From Vitellaria paradoxa (lineage: Eukaryota > Streptophyta > Magnoliopsida > Ericales > Sapotaceae): a stretch of 64,000 nucleotides of DNA. The DNA lies in assembly GCA_019916065.1 (NCBI GenBank), contig CM034238.1:41813677-41877676 (forward strand), in the 5' to 3' direction. Below, piece by piece: positions 1 to 10,832 of this stretch. The position numbers and the translations under genes are program-made. The notes under the pieces are model-generated. The model was not told the origin of the DNA and searched no databases. It saw nothing but the letters and a program-made list of their open reading frames with translations. Position 1 is the stretch's first letter, and the number at the start of each line of letters is the position of its first letter.

Positions 1-284
1 CAAGGACAAGTCATAAAAGTTCAACAAAGCATATATTATGTTGTAGTGGTGGGTTTTCTATTCCGCAATTTAACATCGGGATTATGTTGTAATCGCGATT
101 TTAAATGGCAATTTTTGCTGCACTATGAACCAACGCTCGCGCTTTGAAATCGTGGTAATTCGATATGTAAAACGCATAACCACAGTATGGTATGTCGTTT
201 TCTCATTAACAGCATACTTCTAAATAATTTTGAATCAACAGCAATCTCTCAAATTGTGTACACAACATCAGCATAACCAAAAAA
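1..284. other. Unassigned sequence at left edge
   Basis: No ORF, repeat or RNA gene is recognised. The LecRK-like tail that follows has no recognisable upstream exon here, so this stretch is either intron or an insertion separating it from the rest of the gene. Confidence 0.3.
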
Positions 285-460
285 AAAACTCGGATGATGA
301 TAGGCGAGCGATCCCTGTACTTAATTTTGAAGCTCCATTGCCTAGGCTTTCAAGAAAGATGTCTCTGCCGAGACCTCCTGCTCCTCCTGCATTGGATTGT
401 GATTAATCCACCTACATCCCCACTTTCTGATGACAGGCCAACAAGCCAAGTATAGTCCTG
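285..460 (+). pseudogene. LecRK-type C-terminal tail remnant (kinase-less form)
   Basis: In the frame ending at the TAA near 405 the sequence encodes the tail motifs DDDRRAIPVLNFEAPLP and SRKMSLPR. This is nearly the same as the cytoplasmic tail of the kinase-less lectin receptor that ends at 54615, including the junction where an acidic juxtamembrane stretch meets the post-kinase motif VLNFEAPLP. Nucleotide identity continues into the 3' flank. No signal peptide, lectin domain or transmembrane segment is visible before it in the window. It is therefore either the last exon of a gene starting outside the window or a severed fragment. I infer that it descends from the same kinase-deleted ancestor as the 53.4-kb gene. 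The frame is open, so a functional last exon cannot be excluded. Confidence 0.7.
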
Positions 461-1345
461 GTTTGACATTTTCAAAGCGACTTGTCTTATTAGGCTTAGT
501 TAGCTAAAAAAAATTAGTTAAATTTATGTTTAGGAATGAAAAAAATAGTTTTTTTTTTAATATGACTAACTTATTTTTATTAATTTAATATTTTTACTCT
601 TGAAAGTTTAAAAAAATGTTAAAATTTAAGAGGATAAATTTGTCCAAGTACTATTGAAATAGTCATTAGCTTGGGTAATGGCTACCGATGCCAAATGGAG
701 TACTTAGAATTGTTCGTGAAGGCGTATAAATATAATTTGATCTATAAGGAATTTAAATATAAATTTATAAAATAAATATACATAAAAAATTATAAAATAA
801 TTTGTAAAAGTAAAAATTTAATATTTAAAATATTCCAAATTTGAATTTTTGAATTTTCTTTTTATATGGATTTTACTTTCTTCGTCCTATATATATATAT
901 AGTTTTTTTCATTAAAATATATTTTTTATTTTTACTTGATACTGTTAGAATGTCGTTTATTGGTACGTTTGGAGCGTAAGAAATTAATAAAATTTGATAA
1001 AAGTTACAAGTCAGTAATTCGTACAGTGAAATAAAAAGTGAGTAATTTTTAGATATTTTTGTTATTTTTTAAAGAATTTTAGAATTCTAAATAGAATATA
1101 TATATATATATATATATATATTAAATACGCTTAAACTCATTTTGTCTAGACGCGAATTTTTTATTTTTAATTTTTTTTAAATATGAATAATATATTTAAA
1201 AATTATCAAACAAAAAATTACAAAAAAAAAAAAAAGAAATATTCAAACGAGCCCAACGTATTTAAAATAACTAAATAAGTTGACACTTCCATAGTTAATG
1301 ACAACAATGACAATTCTTCTAAGTTGAATTCACCTTCTGCAGCTG
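285..1345. repeat. Segmental duplication copy 1 (partner 54500-55045)
   Basis: Two blocks match the right-hand partner. One is the coding tail plus the first 3' flank (about 290-460). The other lies at about 1140-1335 and contains the shared motif AGTTAATGACAACAATGACA. Between them copy 1 carries about 600 bp of extra AT-rich sequence, so an insertion or deletion occurred after duplication. The duplication includes the kinase-less LecRK 3' end and its flank. Confidence 0.7.
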
Positions 1346-2080
1346 CTTCTTCCTTCGCATCCATCAATTACTAACAGAAAAGTAACCGGATTGGATTTGA
1401 GTTTAGTGTAAAAATTAATTAAAAGTCATGATTTAGGCTGGTTTGGTAACATTTATTTTACTTTTTTATATTCAGTAATTTTTATTTTCAATTATAGCTT
1501 CTTTTTTCCCTCTCTAAAATATAAATAGAAAACACGTTTGAGAATATAATTTTATTCACAATAAGAAACTTTACGCTAAAGAAACTATTTTATTTTTATT
1601 AAAATATTTTTTTATAAAAGTTAAATTAAAAAACTAAAATATTTTATATTAATTTAAATTTAATTCAGATGTATTTAATTTAATTAATTAGTTTAACAGA
1701 AATATATTCAATTCAATTCAATTCAGCTAATTTAATTTTATAATTAAAATTCGTTTACCAATGCGTGTTAGTATTTTAAAGTAACTTTGGTTGGTTTAAT
1801 TCATAAGACCTGGAGGCAGAAGGGGAGGGAATCTCAGGACTTTGTCCAAACATTTTTAAGGGAGAATAATTAATTTATTTCAAATAATTGTGCACGTGGC
1901 CTGTCTTAACTTTTCAGAATCATCTCAAACAATGAAAAACACTATTACTTTAATAGCAAAGGGGCAGGAACTCAATTATTATATATAGTTATCGTGGGTA
2001 CGTTTGTTTTATTCAAAGCTTCTAGGCATAATTTTATATAATTGCAAGGCATTTCAACTTTCTATTATTCTAATTCAAAG

Positions 2081-2128
<48 letters not shown>

Positions 2129-4019
2129 CAAACAAAATAAAATATCGTATTAGGATTACGTAGCCAAGTACTAATTGTAAATTAAACATTGTTTATTCAA
2201 CTCCATCGAATAATGCTGCTAGTATATTCAAATGAATGGATAGTAGATAAAATTAATCGTGTCAGATCTTTTCCCAAATTTTTAATTAAAAAAATAGGAT
2301 TAGATTCATTTTTTTTTTAATTTCAATGCATGTCTCAATCATTTATTGGAATCAAGTCAAAGAACGCATCCATTTGTTGAAAAGAAATTACACAAATATG
2401 ATGTTGAAATTTTGAGAATACAATAAAATAAAATAAATTATTTGTTGGATCCAAATTCAATTCCTTATTGAATTTGCAGTCCTGGTGGAATCATGGAAGC
2501 GAAGCAATTGATAAATTGATGGTTCCCATTGGAGATTAGAAGAAGAAGAAGATTGTCATACAATCATAAGAAGAAGAAGAAGAAGAAGATTGGCATACAA
2601 TCATAATTATAATTAAATTGGTTCTCTCACTACAACAAACTAACTTTGGGGTTCTTGAGGCTAATGATCATCTACATTGCTAATATTTAAATGCGAGCGA
2701 TACGAGTATATATATTATTATGTATGTAAATTTTATTAAATAATATCATACGCAATCATTATATTCATAAAAAAAATTATATTAAAATAATTCATAATAA
2801 TTCAATGCATTTTAATCATTATAATATTACAAATCTTTCAAATAATTAATAAAAGAACGGATTCATTTTTAATTTAATGATGTAATCATCGGAATTCATT
2901 TTGAATTCACAAATTCAAAAATTAGAGTTGGACTGGTGGATTGTGTAAGTCAAGGTATTATTATATTTATTAACGAAAGAATGTATTTATTATTTCTTTA
3001 AAATAAATTAAAAATATTTTTATAAATTAATCGGTAATTTATATCCTGTTCAATTAATGGAATTTAGATGGTCTCAAGATTATTAATCTAAAGAGACTGT
3101 ACTGTGTATATATATACACACACATACATATTTAAGAAAATAAAAAACGTTAAAGTGCCAAAAAAGCTCTCTCTCTCTCTCTTTTACTTTAATTCCTAGC
3201 CGCTAACTCATCCATGGAAGTACTTCGATCTCATTTAGCATACCCTCACTCAACTCCCATTTAACGAAAGTTAACGGATGAAAGTCTTATTAATCTGGAC
3301 GAAACAATTCATGAAATACGTCTGATTTCTTTCTTTCTTTTTTTTTTTTTTTTTTGATAAATCGCTATTCTTACTGGTCTATTACAGCATTTAATGAATC
3401 ATGTAGTCAATAAATAAATTGAAAAAATATACACTATCTCTTATACACATTTTACTTGAATTAAAAATTGAAACTGTATAATTTTTGTGTAAAGTACATT
3501 CACGAACCACTCGATTTACTTTCATTACAAATGCAATTAACTTATACCTCTTTAAAATTTCAACATTTTAAATATAATATAATTATTTTAAATAATATTT
3601 ACTCTTTCTATCCAAATATAAATAATATGAATTTGTTACCTTGTTAATTATTATTAGTGTAACAATTACTTATTTAATCTTTTACTTTGCACGTGGGTTA
3701 ACCCAAGAGGCAGACTGGGCATTATTAGCTGCGATAACTTTAAGTGCATGAATGTTTTATATTTTAGTACGGAGGTGATCAAGAATTTTGTTGTGCTCAT
3801 TGCTAAAACATTGTATTTTTTTTTTACTTTTTTTCCTTCCTCTCCCCCCTGCTCTCTCTCTCTCTCTCTCTATATACATATACTTTTTTACTTTTTTTAC
3901 CTATAACTATCTAAGTCAGAAGGGCTTAGGTCTGGGTCTGAACAGTAAAAAGGTTCATGGGATGAGAAAGGAAAAAGAGAAAAAAGGGAACCATTCTCAC
4001 CATGAGGGGGCCTGATGTG
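1346..4019. other. AT-rich intergenic region with microsatellites
   Basis: No credible coding sequence is seen. Simple repeats include a (TC)n tract running into (TA)n at about 2083-2128, an AAG-rich stretch at about 2537-2590, a CT tract at 3171-3183 and a second CT/TA tract at about 3850-3880. The short open frame at 3788-4015 is low-complexity and judged spurious. Confidence 0.5.
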
Positions 4020-4349
4020 ACTGCAGAGCCGCGTTTAACATTCTTACGCGCTTTTGGACTCTACTGAATGAACGCTGTTAAAACTCCTCGCTTTGTGTCT
4101 CTCGCCTCTCTCACTCCCCGTCTCTCTCCCACTCCCAGTCGCTCTCCTACTCTCAGGCTACACCCCGGCTTAATTTAGTTCTTTGACAATTCCTCCCTTT
4201 CGCACGCTGTCGATGAGACTTGTAGAGCCCCACCGTCTTCCTAACCTACACAGTTGTAAATTTAGATAAGCCGATTCCAAGTTTATCACTTCCTCAAATC
4301 GCCAATCGGCTTCCTTCCACGATTCCATCCCCTGTTAATAAAGAAGAAG
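4020..4349 (+). promoter_or_regulatory. CT-rich leader/promoter of LecRK gene A
   Basis: About 330 bp between the AT-rich intergenic DNA and the ATG of gene A are distinctly richer in C and T, with CTCTCTC and CTCCC blocks between about 4095 and 4165. Pyrimidine patches of this sort are common near plant transcription starts and in 5' UTRs. No clear TATA box was identified, so the transcription start is not assigned. Confidence 0.4.
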
Positions 4350-6386
4350 ATGTATCTCCACTCGCCAAAGCTTTTCGTGATCATCGTTGTCCTTTCTCTG
4401 ATCATCCTCCCCTTTGTAGCTCCACTGTCTTTCAATTTTAGTAGTTTCAGTCCTGACGATCCTATAAAATACGAGAGATCAGCTTATCCAGCAGATCATG
4501 CAATCCAACTCACCAAAGAAGCTTATGAAATTGCCCGAGCCACCTATGCTAAACCAATCCAAATCTGGGACAATTCGACGCAAAATATGGCAAGCTTCAA
4601 CACCCACTTCTCTTTCGTCATCGATTCCCATCATCAAGAAAATTATTCTGGTGGACTTGCGTTCTTCCTCGCACCAAACGGTTCCCGAATTCCTAACGGG
4701 ACAACAGCAGGCTACACCCTTGGTCTCACAGCCGACAACGAGAAGCTGAACTCAATTGACAATCCATTTGTCGCCGTGGAGTTTGATATTTACCCGTCGG
4801 GGGATTGGGACGGTCCACACGATCATGTAGGTATTGACATCAACTCAATGGCATCTGTTAATTATACTACATGGCATTCTAATATTCCTGATGGGAGGCA
4901 AAATGATGCTTGGATCAGTTATGATTCTAGTTCTATAAATCTCAGTGTTGTTTTCACTGGGTTTGCCAGTGACAACGTCACCGTGATTCAAAAGGGCCTT
5001 TATTACAAAGTTGATCTGCGAGAGCACTTGCCAGAATGGATTACTGTAGGCTTTTCGGCTGCAACAGCATGGCAGTCTACCAACAAAAGCATTCTTTCCT
5101 GGAATTTTAGTTCCACTGATCTGCCACCAACTCATGAAACAGGTCCGAGTGGAAGTAACAGAGGAATGGTGGTTGGATTGGCTGTGGGTGGAAGTGTTTT
5201 GGTTTGTTGTTTAGGTTTGGGTTTGGGTTTGGGTTTGGGTTTGGGTTTGTTTGGATTCTGGAGGAAGAGGAGGAGGAGGAGGGAAAATGAAGGTGATGAT
5301 TGTGACTTGGAGGTGGAAATGGTTGATGAATTGGAGAGGGGTACAGGGCCCAAGAAGTTCTCGTACGAGGAGTTGTCTCGCGCGACAAACAACTTCGCGG
5401 AAGAGCACAAGCTCGGAGAGGGTGGATTTGGTGGGGTTTACGGAGGTTTCTTGAGGGAATTGAATTCCCAAGTTGCTGTGAAAAGGATATCGAGAGGGTC
5501 CAAGCAAGGGATAAAGGAATATGCATCGGAAGTGACGATCATTAGTCAATTGAGGCACAGGAATTTGGTGCAACTCATTGGTTGGTGCCACGAGAGAAGA
5601 CAACTCCTATTAGTTTACGAGTTCATGCCAAACGGAAGCTTAGATTGCCATCTCTTCAAGGAAAATGGCTTGCTGCAATGGGCAGAAAGATACAAAATTG
5701 CTCAAGGTTTAGCCTCGGCATTGCTTTATCTACAAGAAGAGTGGGGACAATGCGTGGTGCACAGAGATATAAAATCGAGCAACGTAATGCTGGATTCAAA
5801 TTTTAATACTAAACTTGGGGATTTCGGGCTAGCTAGGCTTGTTGATCATGAAAAAGGATTGCATACAACGATTTTGGCCGGAACGATGGGTTATATGGCT
5901 CCTGAATACATTGCCAATCGAAAATCTAGTAAGGAATCGGATGTATTCAGTTTTGGAGTCGTGGCGCTCGAAATAGCATGCGGAAGAAGAACCATCAGCA
6001 ACAAAGCCCCAGAGAATCAGGTGATTTTAATAGAGTGGGTTTGGGAGCTTTACGGAATGGGAAAGCTTCTCGAGGCAGCTGATCTGAAACTATGTGCAAA
6101 TTTTAATGAGCAAGAGATGGAAAGATTGATGGTCGTTGGGCTGTGGTGCGCTCATCCAGACTACAAACTTCGACCTTCGATTAGGCAAGTGATTCAAGTT
6201 CTTAAATTCGAAGCTCCATTGCCTGATCTTCCTTCTGTGATGCCCATGGCGACGTACTCGGCTCCTCCAAAGACTAATGATGGGTCTGCTGCTGCCTCTG
6301 AAAGCAGCCAAATCCATTCTTCGAGCCATATTGATTCATCTTCTGTAGCTTCTACTTCATATTCATCTGTTTTGTTTCCACGATAG
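4350..6386 (+). CDS. L-type lectin-domain receptor kinase (gene A)
   Basis: A complete single-exon receptor of 678 residues. Residues 1-25 are a hydrophobic signal peptide. A legume-lectin domain covers about 26-255 and has several N-x-S/T sites. A glycine-leucine transmembrane helix spans about 272-302 and is followed by a basic stop-transfer RKRRRRR. The kinase covers about 350-620: P-loop GEGGFG (356-361), Lys378 in VAVK, helix-C Glu394, HRD 471-473, DFG 491-493 and APE 517-519, so all catalytic residues are present. The tail is Ser/Ala-rich. Known family members perceive extracellular or wall-derived cues and signal in defence and development; the ligand here is unknown. In the lectin metal-binding loop Glu144, Asp146, Asp154 and His159 are kept, but the usual calcium-ligand Asn is Ser150. 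The ATG is chosen because it opens a signal peptide aligned with the paralogues. Closest relative in the window is the gene at 44298. Confidence 0.95.
   Translation: MYLHSPKLFVIIVVLSLIILPFVAPLSFNFSSFSPDDPIKYERSAYPADHAIQLTKEAYEIARATYAKPIQIWDNSTQNMASFNTHFSFVIDSHHQENYSGGLAFFLAPNGSRIPNGTTAGYTLGLTADNEKLNSIDNPFVAVEFDIYPSGDWDGPHDHVGIDINSMASVNYTTWHSNIPDGRQNDAWISYDSSSINLSVVFTGFASDNVTVIQKGLYYKVDLREHLPEWITVGFSAATAWQSTNKSILSWNFSSTDLPPTHETGPSGSNRGMVVGLAVGGSVLVCCLGLGLGLGLGLGLFGFWRKRRRRRENEGDDCDLEVEMVDELERGTGPKKFSYEELSRATNNFAEEHKLGEGGFGGVYGGFLRELNSQVAVKRISRGSKQGIKEYASEVTIISQLRHRNLVQLIGWCHERRQLLLVYEFMPNGSLDCHLFKENGLLQWAERYKIAQGLASALLYLQEEWGQCVVHRDIKSSNVMLDSNFNTKLGDFGLARLVDHEKGLHTTILAGTMGYMAPEYIANRKSSKESDVFSFGVVALEIACGRRTISNKAPENQVILIEWVWELYGMGKLLEAADLKLCANFNEQEMERLMVVGLWCAHPDYKLRPSIRQVIQVLKFEAPLPDLPSVMPMATYSAPPKTNDGSAAASESSQIHSSSHIDSSSVASTSYSSVLFPR
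5211..5250 (+). repeat. (TTTGGG)n G-quadruplex motif in coding sequence
   Basis: Five GGG runs separated by TTT lie on the sense strand and encode the alternating Gly-Leu part of the transmembrane helix of gene A. The unit is 6 bp, so length changes of whole units keep the reading frame. Gene B and the kinase-less copy lack this repeat at the homologous place. Confidence 0.85.
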
Positions 6387-8009
6387 GCTGATTGATTTTT
6401 TTTATTTTTTTTTTACTTTTGGGTGTGCACGTGCGCGTGTTGAACCAATGAAATTTTATTTCCGTTCATTCTAATAAGTCATGATTTGTTCAGCTATGAT
6501 GCAAGCTCTAGTTTTATTTTTGGATTTAATCGTGAATTGTCTTAGCAATAGTGTAGTCAACATAGGGTAATATTAGAGTATCAGTAAAATTGTTCTGTTG
6601 TAATAGAGTGGTCACTATAGATCTGAACCTTAAAAATAATTTACGAACTTAAAGGTCCATTTGAGTTATATAAAACATTATAAAAATTTTATAAATCTTT
6701 ATAAAATTTTAACCATTTTACAATTACATAATTTACAAGACTACTACTTATACTAATTTTTTTGCACTCAAACATATATTAAGATTGCATACATATAACG
6801 CTTGCTGTAAAAAAATCTCGTGCTTTTCTAATTCTTGTAATGTGAAAATCTTATCCACAATTACCTTCATTTTTTTCCATCCAAAATCTAAACCTAGATG
6901 TTATAGCTACTAGTATCTCTCCCAACTAATATTGAGTAACTTGATTTTTTTTTTTTTTTTTTTACAATCTTGTAGTGCCTCTAATTGTCAAGTCACATTC
7001 GAATCAAACCCAAAAAATTAACTTGATAGTGAGAAGGGAGAACCATGCATTTTAGCATAGAAAGTGTCTTTTTATGACTTTAATTTAATGAAATAATAAA
7101 TGCATTCTTTTACTAATTTTTTCCGCTCTACATTACTCTTTTTTATTAAAGTTATTGTGAAGTGGAAAAAATTAATTAAAAAAATGAAAATATCCTTACC
7201 CTTAATTTAAGTTTTGTTATACGTAATGTAGCAACCCATGTGAAATATTACAAAATTATACGTTAGGATTCATAGTATAACGTGTTTAATAAGAATTGAT
7301 TTTTTTGTTAGGATTCATAGTATAACGTGTTTAACAAGAATTGATTTTTTTTTATTGTCAAACATAGAGGTTGTCTAGATGGCTAAAAGTTGGAAAAAGT
7401 GAGGAATGCCAATAACTTTTTGATGTTTGGAAGACCAATCAAAATTTACTAAAATAAATTGTGAAAAGCAAGTCATTCTAACGGTTTTGGTCAAAAAACA
7501 GTACAAAAAACTGACAAATATTGAAAAGAATGAGAAAAAGTGAGTAACTTTTTGCAATTTTTTATAACTTTTTTTTTTTGTAAAAATTTGTAAAATTTAA
7601 ATTTTAAAAATAAATGCACATAAAATGAAAATGACAGAAGTTAGTAAAAATAAGTAAATATTTGTAACTTTTTGTAACTCTTGGTGGTTTTTAGCCAAAC
7701 CAAACGAGAAATTAAAATAAGTGATTATTGCATCCAGTTGTCAAAGTAAGAACTTTTGAGATTAGACCCTCTTTGTACATAATTGAAACACTGTTATCAA
7801 AACTATCAAGGTTTAATACCGTTATTAATTCAACAGAAAACAACTCTAACAAACAAACAAACAACCATGGAGTTCAATACCTATCAAATTCTTTGGAAAT
7901 TAACTGGCCATTTGAGGATTGTGAGAAGTGGGCATATATTATTTGTTTGCATGTGAAGTTGGCACATGGGCATGGTACTCACACCCCCTACAATTGTGAT
8001 TCTAAGTTT
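6387..8009. other. Intergenic region downstream of gene A
   Basis: AT-rich sequence without a convincing gene. It holds the 3' flank of gene A, a 45-bp tandem duplication at 7262-7351, and unassigned low-complexity sequence with AACTTTTT/AAAAAGT motifs at about 7370-7710. The 94-codon open frame at 7728-8012 has no recognisable domain and is not called. Confidence 0.45.
7262..7351. repeat. 45-bp tandem duplication
   Basis: Two adjacent copies (7262-7306 and 7307-7351), each beginning GTTAGGATTCATAGTATAAC, differ by a single base (AATAAG versus AACAAG). This looks like a recent local slippage or unequal exchange product. Confidence 0.85.
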
Positions 8010-8570
8010 TAAAATAAGGTCACTTGCAGAGTCGTGAGAGTAAGAGACATAATTTTTCCTAAGTCTATCGATGGGATGGGTCAGATTTGGATACCAGTGG
8101 ATTCATGCCACCCGTAACCAGTATCCTATCTAGAGCACCACCTGAGAGTGCACCTCTACACGAGAGATGGAAGACTGCGTTCCGAGGTGGTCGCCTACCT
8201 AGCCTTGTCCAATGAAATTACTAGACATTGAAACAATATGGGCCCCAAGTTAAATAGAGGTTACCAATTGATAAACACGAATTTCCCCTTACCTTGGCAA
8301 GCCTGCTAGAAGTATAAGGAAGGGAAACTAGTATGGTATTCCGTTGAAGAATCCCCGAAATTCTGACTGGCTGCGTGACTATTGAGTGAAAGGTTTAGAG
8401 TTCATTCAAGGTTGGAAATCAAAAGAAGAACACAAATCGTGACTTTTTTTAGAGGTAGGTCAGACTATAACCGCTTAAAGGCTCTTGAAGGCTAAAATGC
8501 CAAGATGCGAGATACAGTGAACGAGCTGTGGAGCCATAACAATGATTCATTTTTTATTTGGGTGAAGACG
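8010..8570. other. Non-coding island of higher GC, possible organellar or ancient insertion
   Basis: About 560 bp with clearly more G and C than the flanks and no open frame of note. It does not resemble the LecRK genes or the retroelements in the window. Mitochondrial-to-nuclear transfer is one possible source, but I do not recognise a specific organellar gene. Confidence 0.3.
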
Positions 8571-10240
8571 ATTACTACGAAGAACCTAATGAACTCTTTA
8601 TTTTTTTTTCCAAGTATGCCCTCCATCAGATTCAGGCTTTTTTTGGTGGACATGCAAGTATAATTATATTTTGTTAGCTATATGTTAGGTATTAACAAGA
8701 AAAAACAAAAACGAAAACGAAACAAAAAATACTTTAAATTTTACCAATTCAAATATTCATTTTTGTCAGAGAAATAAAAATAATTACAAATAATTAGTTT
8801 TTTTTTTCTGGTACTTTTATTATATGACAATTATTAAAAAATAATTGCTAGAATGTTTTTACACTTTATATTTACTTTAATTAGTTTTTACAAGATTTAT
8901 TATAATAGTACTTTATTGAGGAAAAACGAACCAATAAAATCAAATTGTTGAAAAAATTATTTTTAATAATTTGGAGTCATATATATTTAAAATAACATAT
9001 CTGACGGATCGATTCTAATTCACATCTATTAATTATTGAATTCAAAAGACCTAGATTTGTCGGGATTTTTGTTTTTATTTTTTTATTATTTTTGGGATGA
9101 CGTTGGAGAAATTACCAAGATAAAGATAAGGTGACATGCCCCTAAATAAGATATTTTTATAGAGATTAATGGGGTGTTTGGTTTATCAAAATTAATTAAA
9201 ATTAATTAATTTTTATAAATTCTTTTTGTACTTTTCTTTAATTAAATTTCATCATATATCACTTTTGTATTAAATTTTTATATTTTTATTATACGTTTTT
9301 GCCATTCAAACACCACCTAACAGATGCGCTAATTTTCCAACCTCAAACAATTACGCTACGTGGCATCTGGACAACTTCCAAGATCAACATGCTGTAATTA
9401 TGCTTATCTCATTGTCACCATGAGGCATCCCGTTAATATAACTTATCACATGGGTATCTTTTACTGGTTTGTTTGGCATAAACAAGAGTGGTCTAATATT
9501 CACACAAGGTGATATATTTTCAATGCGCAATTTTAATATATTCAGTATGATGGCAGACTGGCATTTTTTTCCACAAAACAACTAGACATAGAAGTAATGC
9601 ATTTTTTTTTTTTCTGATTAATTATAGTAACCAAAGACTTGTTCCAAAGTTCAAATAAATGTATAAAGAATAAATAAGTAAATATATTGACTTAACCAAG
9701 GACTTGTTCTAAAGATCAAACTAATGTAAAAAAGAATAAATAAGCAAATTAAATAAAGAGTCCTTTGAAATTCCAAAGAAGTTAAAAAAGCTTCAAAAAA
9801 TTTTCAAAAGTTTTAATTTTTTCAAATTCTAAAAAAATTCTAATTTTTTAAAATTTTCTAAAATCAGCTGTTGAACCAAATTATTATACTATATTCCAAC
9901 AAATTTTGACAAATTTTTAAAAAAGTTAGATGGACATTTGTATAAAAAAATTTCACAAAACTTCAAAAAATTTTAAAATTCTCCACTAAAATTTTAATAT
10001 GTATCACTTTATATAATTTTTAACAACTTTATATCAAATTAAACATAAACATTCAACCAACATTTCAAAACAACTTTTTACACTCTAAATCTAAAAAAAA
10101 AAAAAATCACTTTTGTTAACTTTTGGAGCCTTTTTACACTCCAAATGGCTTTTAAATTGACTAGGATAAAAAAAAAATGAGGATTGTATGGAACTAATTG
10201 CTATACGATTACACCTGCCTAGGAAGCAATAATAATAACA
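8571..10240. other. AT-rich intergenic region
   Basis: No gene seen. A possible short MITE with weak ends (GGTGTTTG at 9173 and CAAACACC at 9307-9314) lies at about 9171-9314. The rest is A/T homopolymer-rich sequence. Confidence 0.4.
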
Positions 10241-10244
10241 ATAA

Positions 10245-10832
10245 TAGATATCCTGTTGAAGCAGAAAAGCCAAAAGTAACCAATTCTGGCAAGTAATCTC
10301 GAAGATCAACGATGTAATAAAAGCCTTGTTGGATGGTCGTGTTGTCACTCGCAAACCCAGTGAAAACAACACTGAGATTTTTAGAACTAGAATCATAACT
10401 TATCGGAGCATCATTTTACTCCGCCATGCAATATTATTGACAAATTTCAATGAGTTGATGTCAATACCTATATGGCCTTCCTCCAGATCCCATTCATTCT
10501 GAAAAATATCAAACTCTACAGCGACAAATGGATTGCCGATTGAGTTCAGTGGCTCGTTGTCGACTATGAGGGCAAAGGTGAAGCCTTGTGTTGTCTGATC
10601 AGGAATTCGGGAACCGTTTGGTGCGGGAAGATCGCAACTCCATCAGCATAACGTGTTTGATTTTGGGAATCGATGACAAAGGAGAAGTGGGTGTTGAAGT
10701 TTGCCATATTTCGCGTCAAGTTGTCCCGGAGTTGGATTGGTTTAGCATTGGTGGCTCGGGAAAATTCTAAAAGGCCTTTGGTGAGTTGGATTGCATTATT
10801 TTCTGGATAAGCTGATCTTTCGTATTTTATGT
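10245..10832 (-). pseudogene. LecRK lectin-domain fragment, inverted
   Basis: Read on the minus strand this is a legume-lectin domain homologous to residues about 39-240 of gene A. It begins at an IKYERSAYP-like block at 10832, passes through VAVEFDIF and GIDINSL, and ends after FTGFASDN, VDLRDYLPE and FGFSAST near 10245. It lacks the signal peptide and everything from the transmembrane helix onward. Frameshifts interrupt it, one of them where the paralogues read AFFLAPNGS and another around 10405-10425. It ends a few dozen bases short of the point where the kinase pseudogene at 16089 begins, so the two may be halves of one gene separated by an inversion. Not expected to give a working protein. 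Confidence 0.85.

Noticed and set aside
3788..4015. 75-codon open frame upstream of gene A
   Set aside because: Low-complexity translation driven by T-rich, CT and TA repeats, with no domain; more likely upstream non-coding DNA.
5211..5250. Interstitial telomere repeat
   Set aside because: The unit is TTTGGG, not the plant telomere TTTAGGG, and it is in frame within a transmembrane helix.
5107..5603. Several long minus-strand frames within gene A
   Set aside because: Antisense shadows of the LecRK coding strand, extended by the TTTGGG repeat.
7728..8012. 94-codon open frame
   Set aside because: No recognisable family, start or codon pattern; it spans the edge of a composition change and is probably chance.
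9171..9314. Possible MITE with GGTGTTTG/CAAACACC ends
   Set aside because: The terminal repeat is only about 8 bp and no target duplication could be read.
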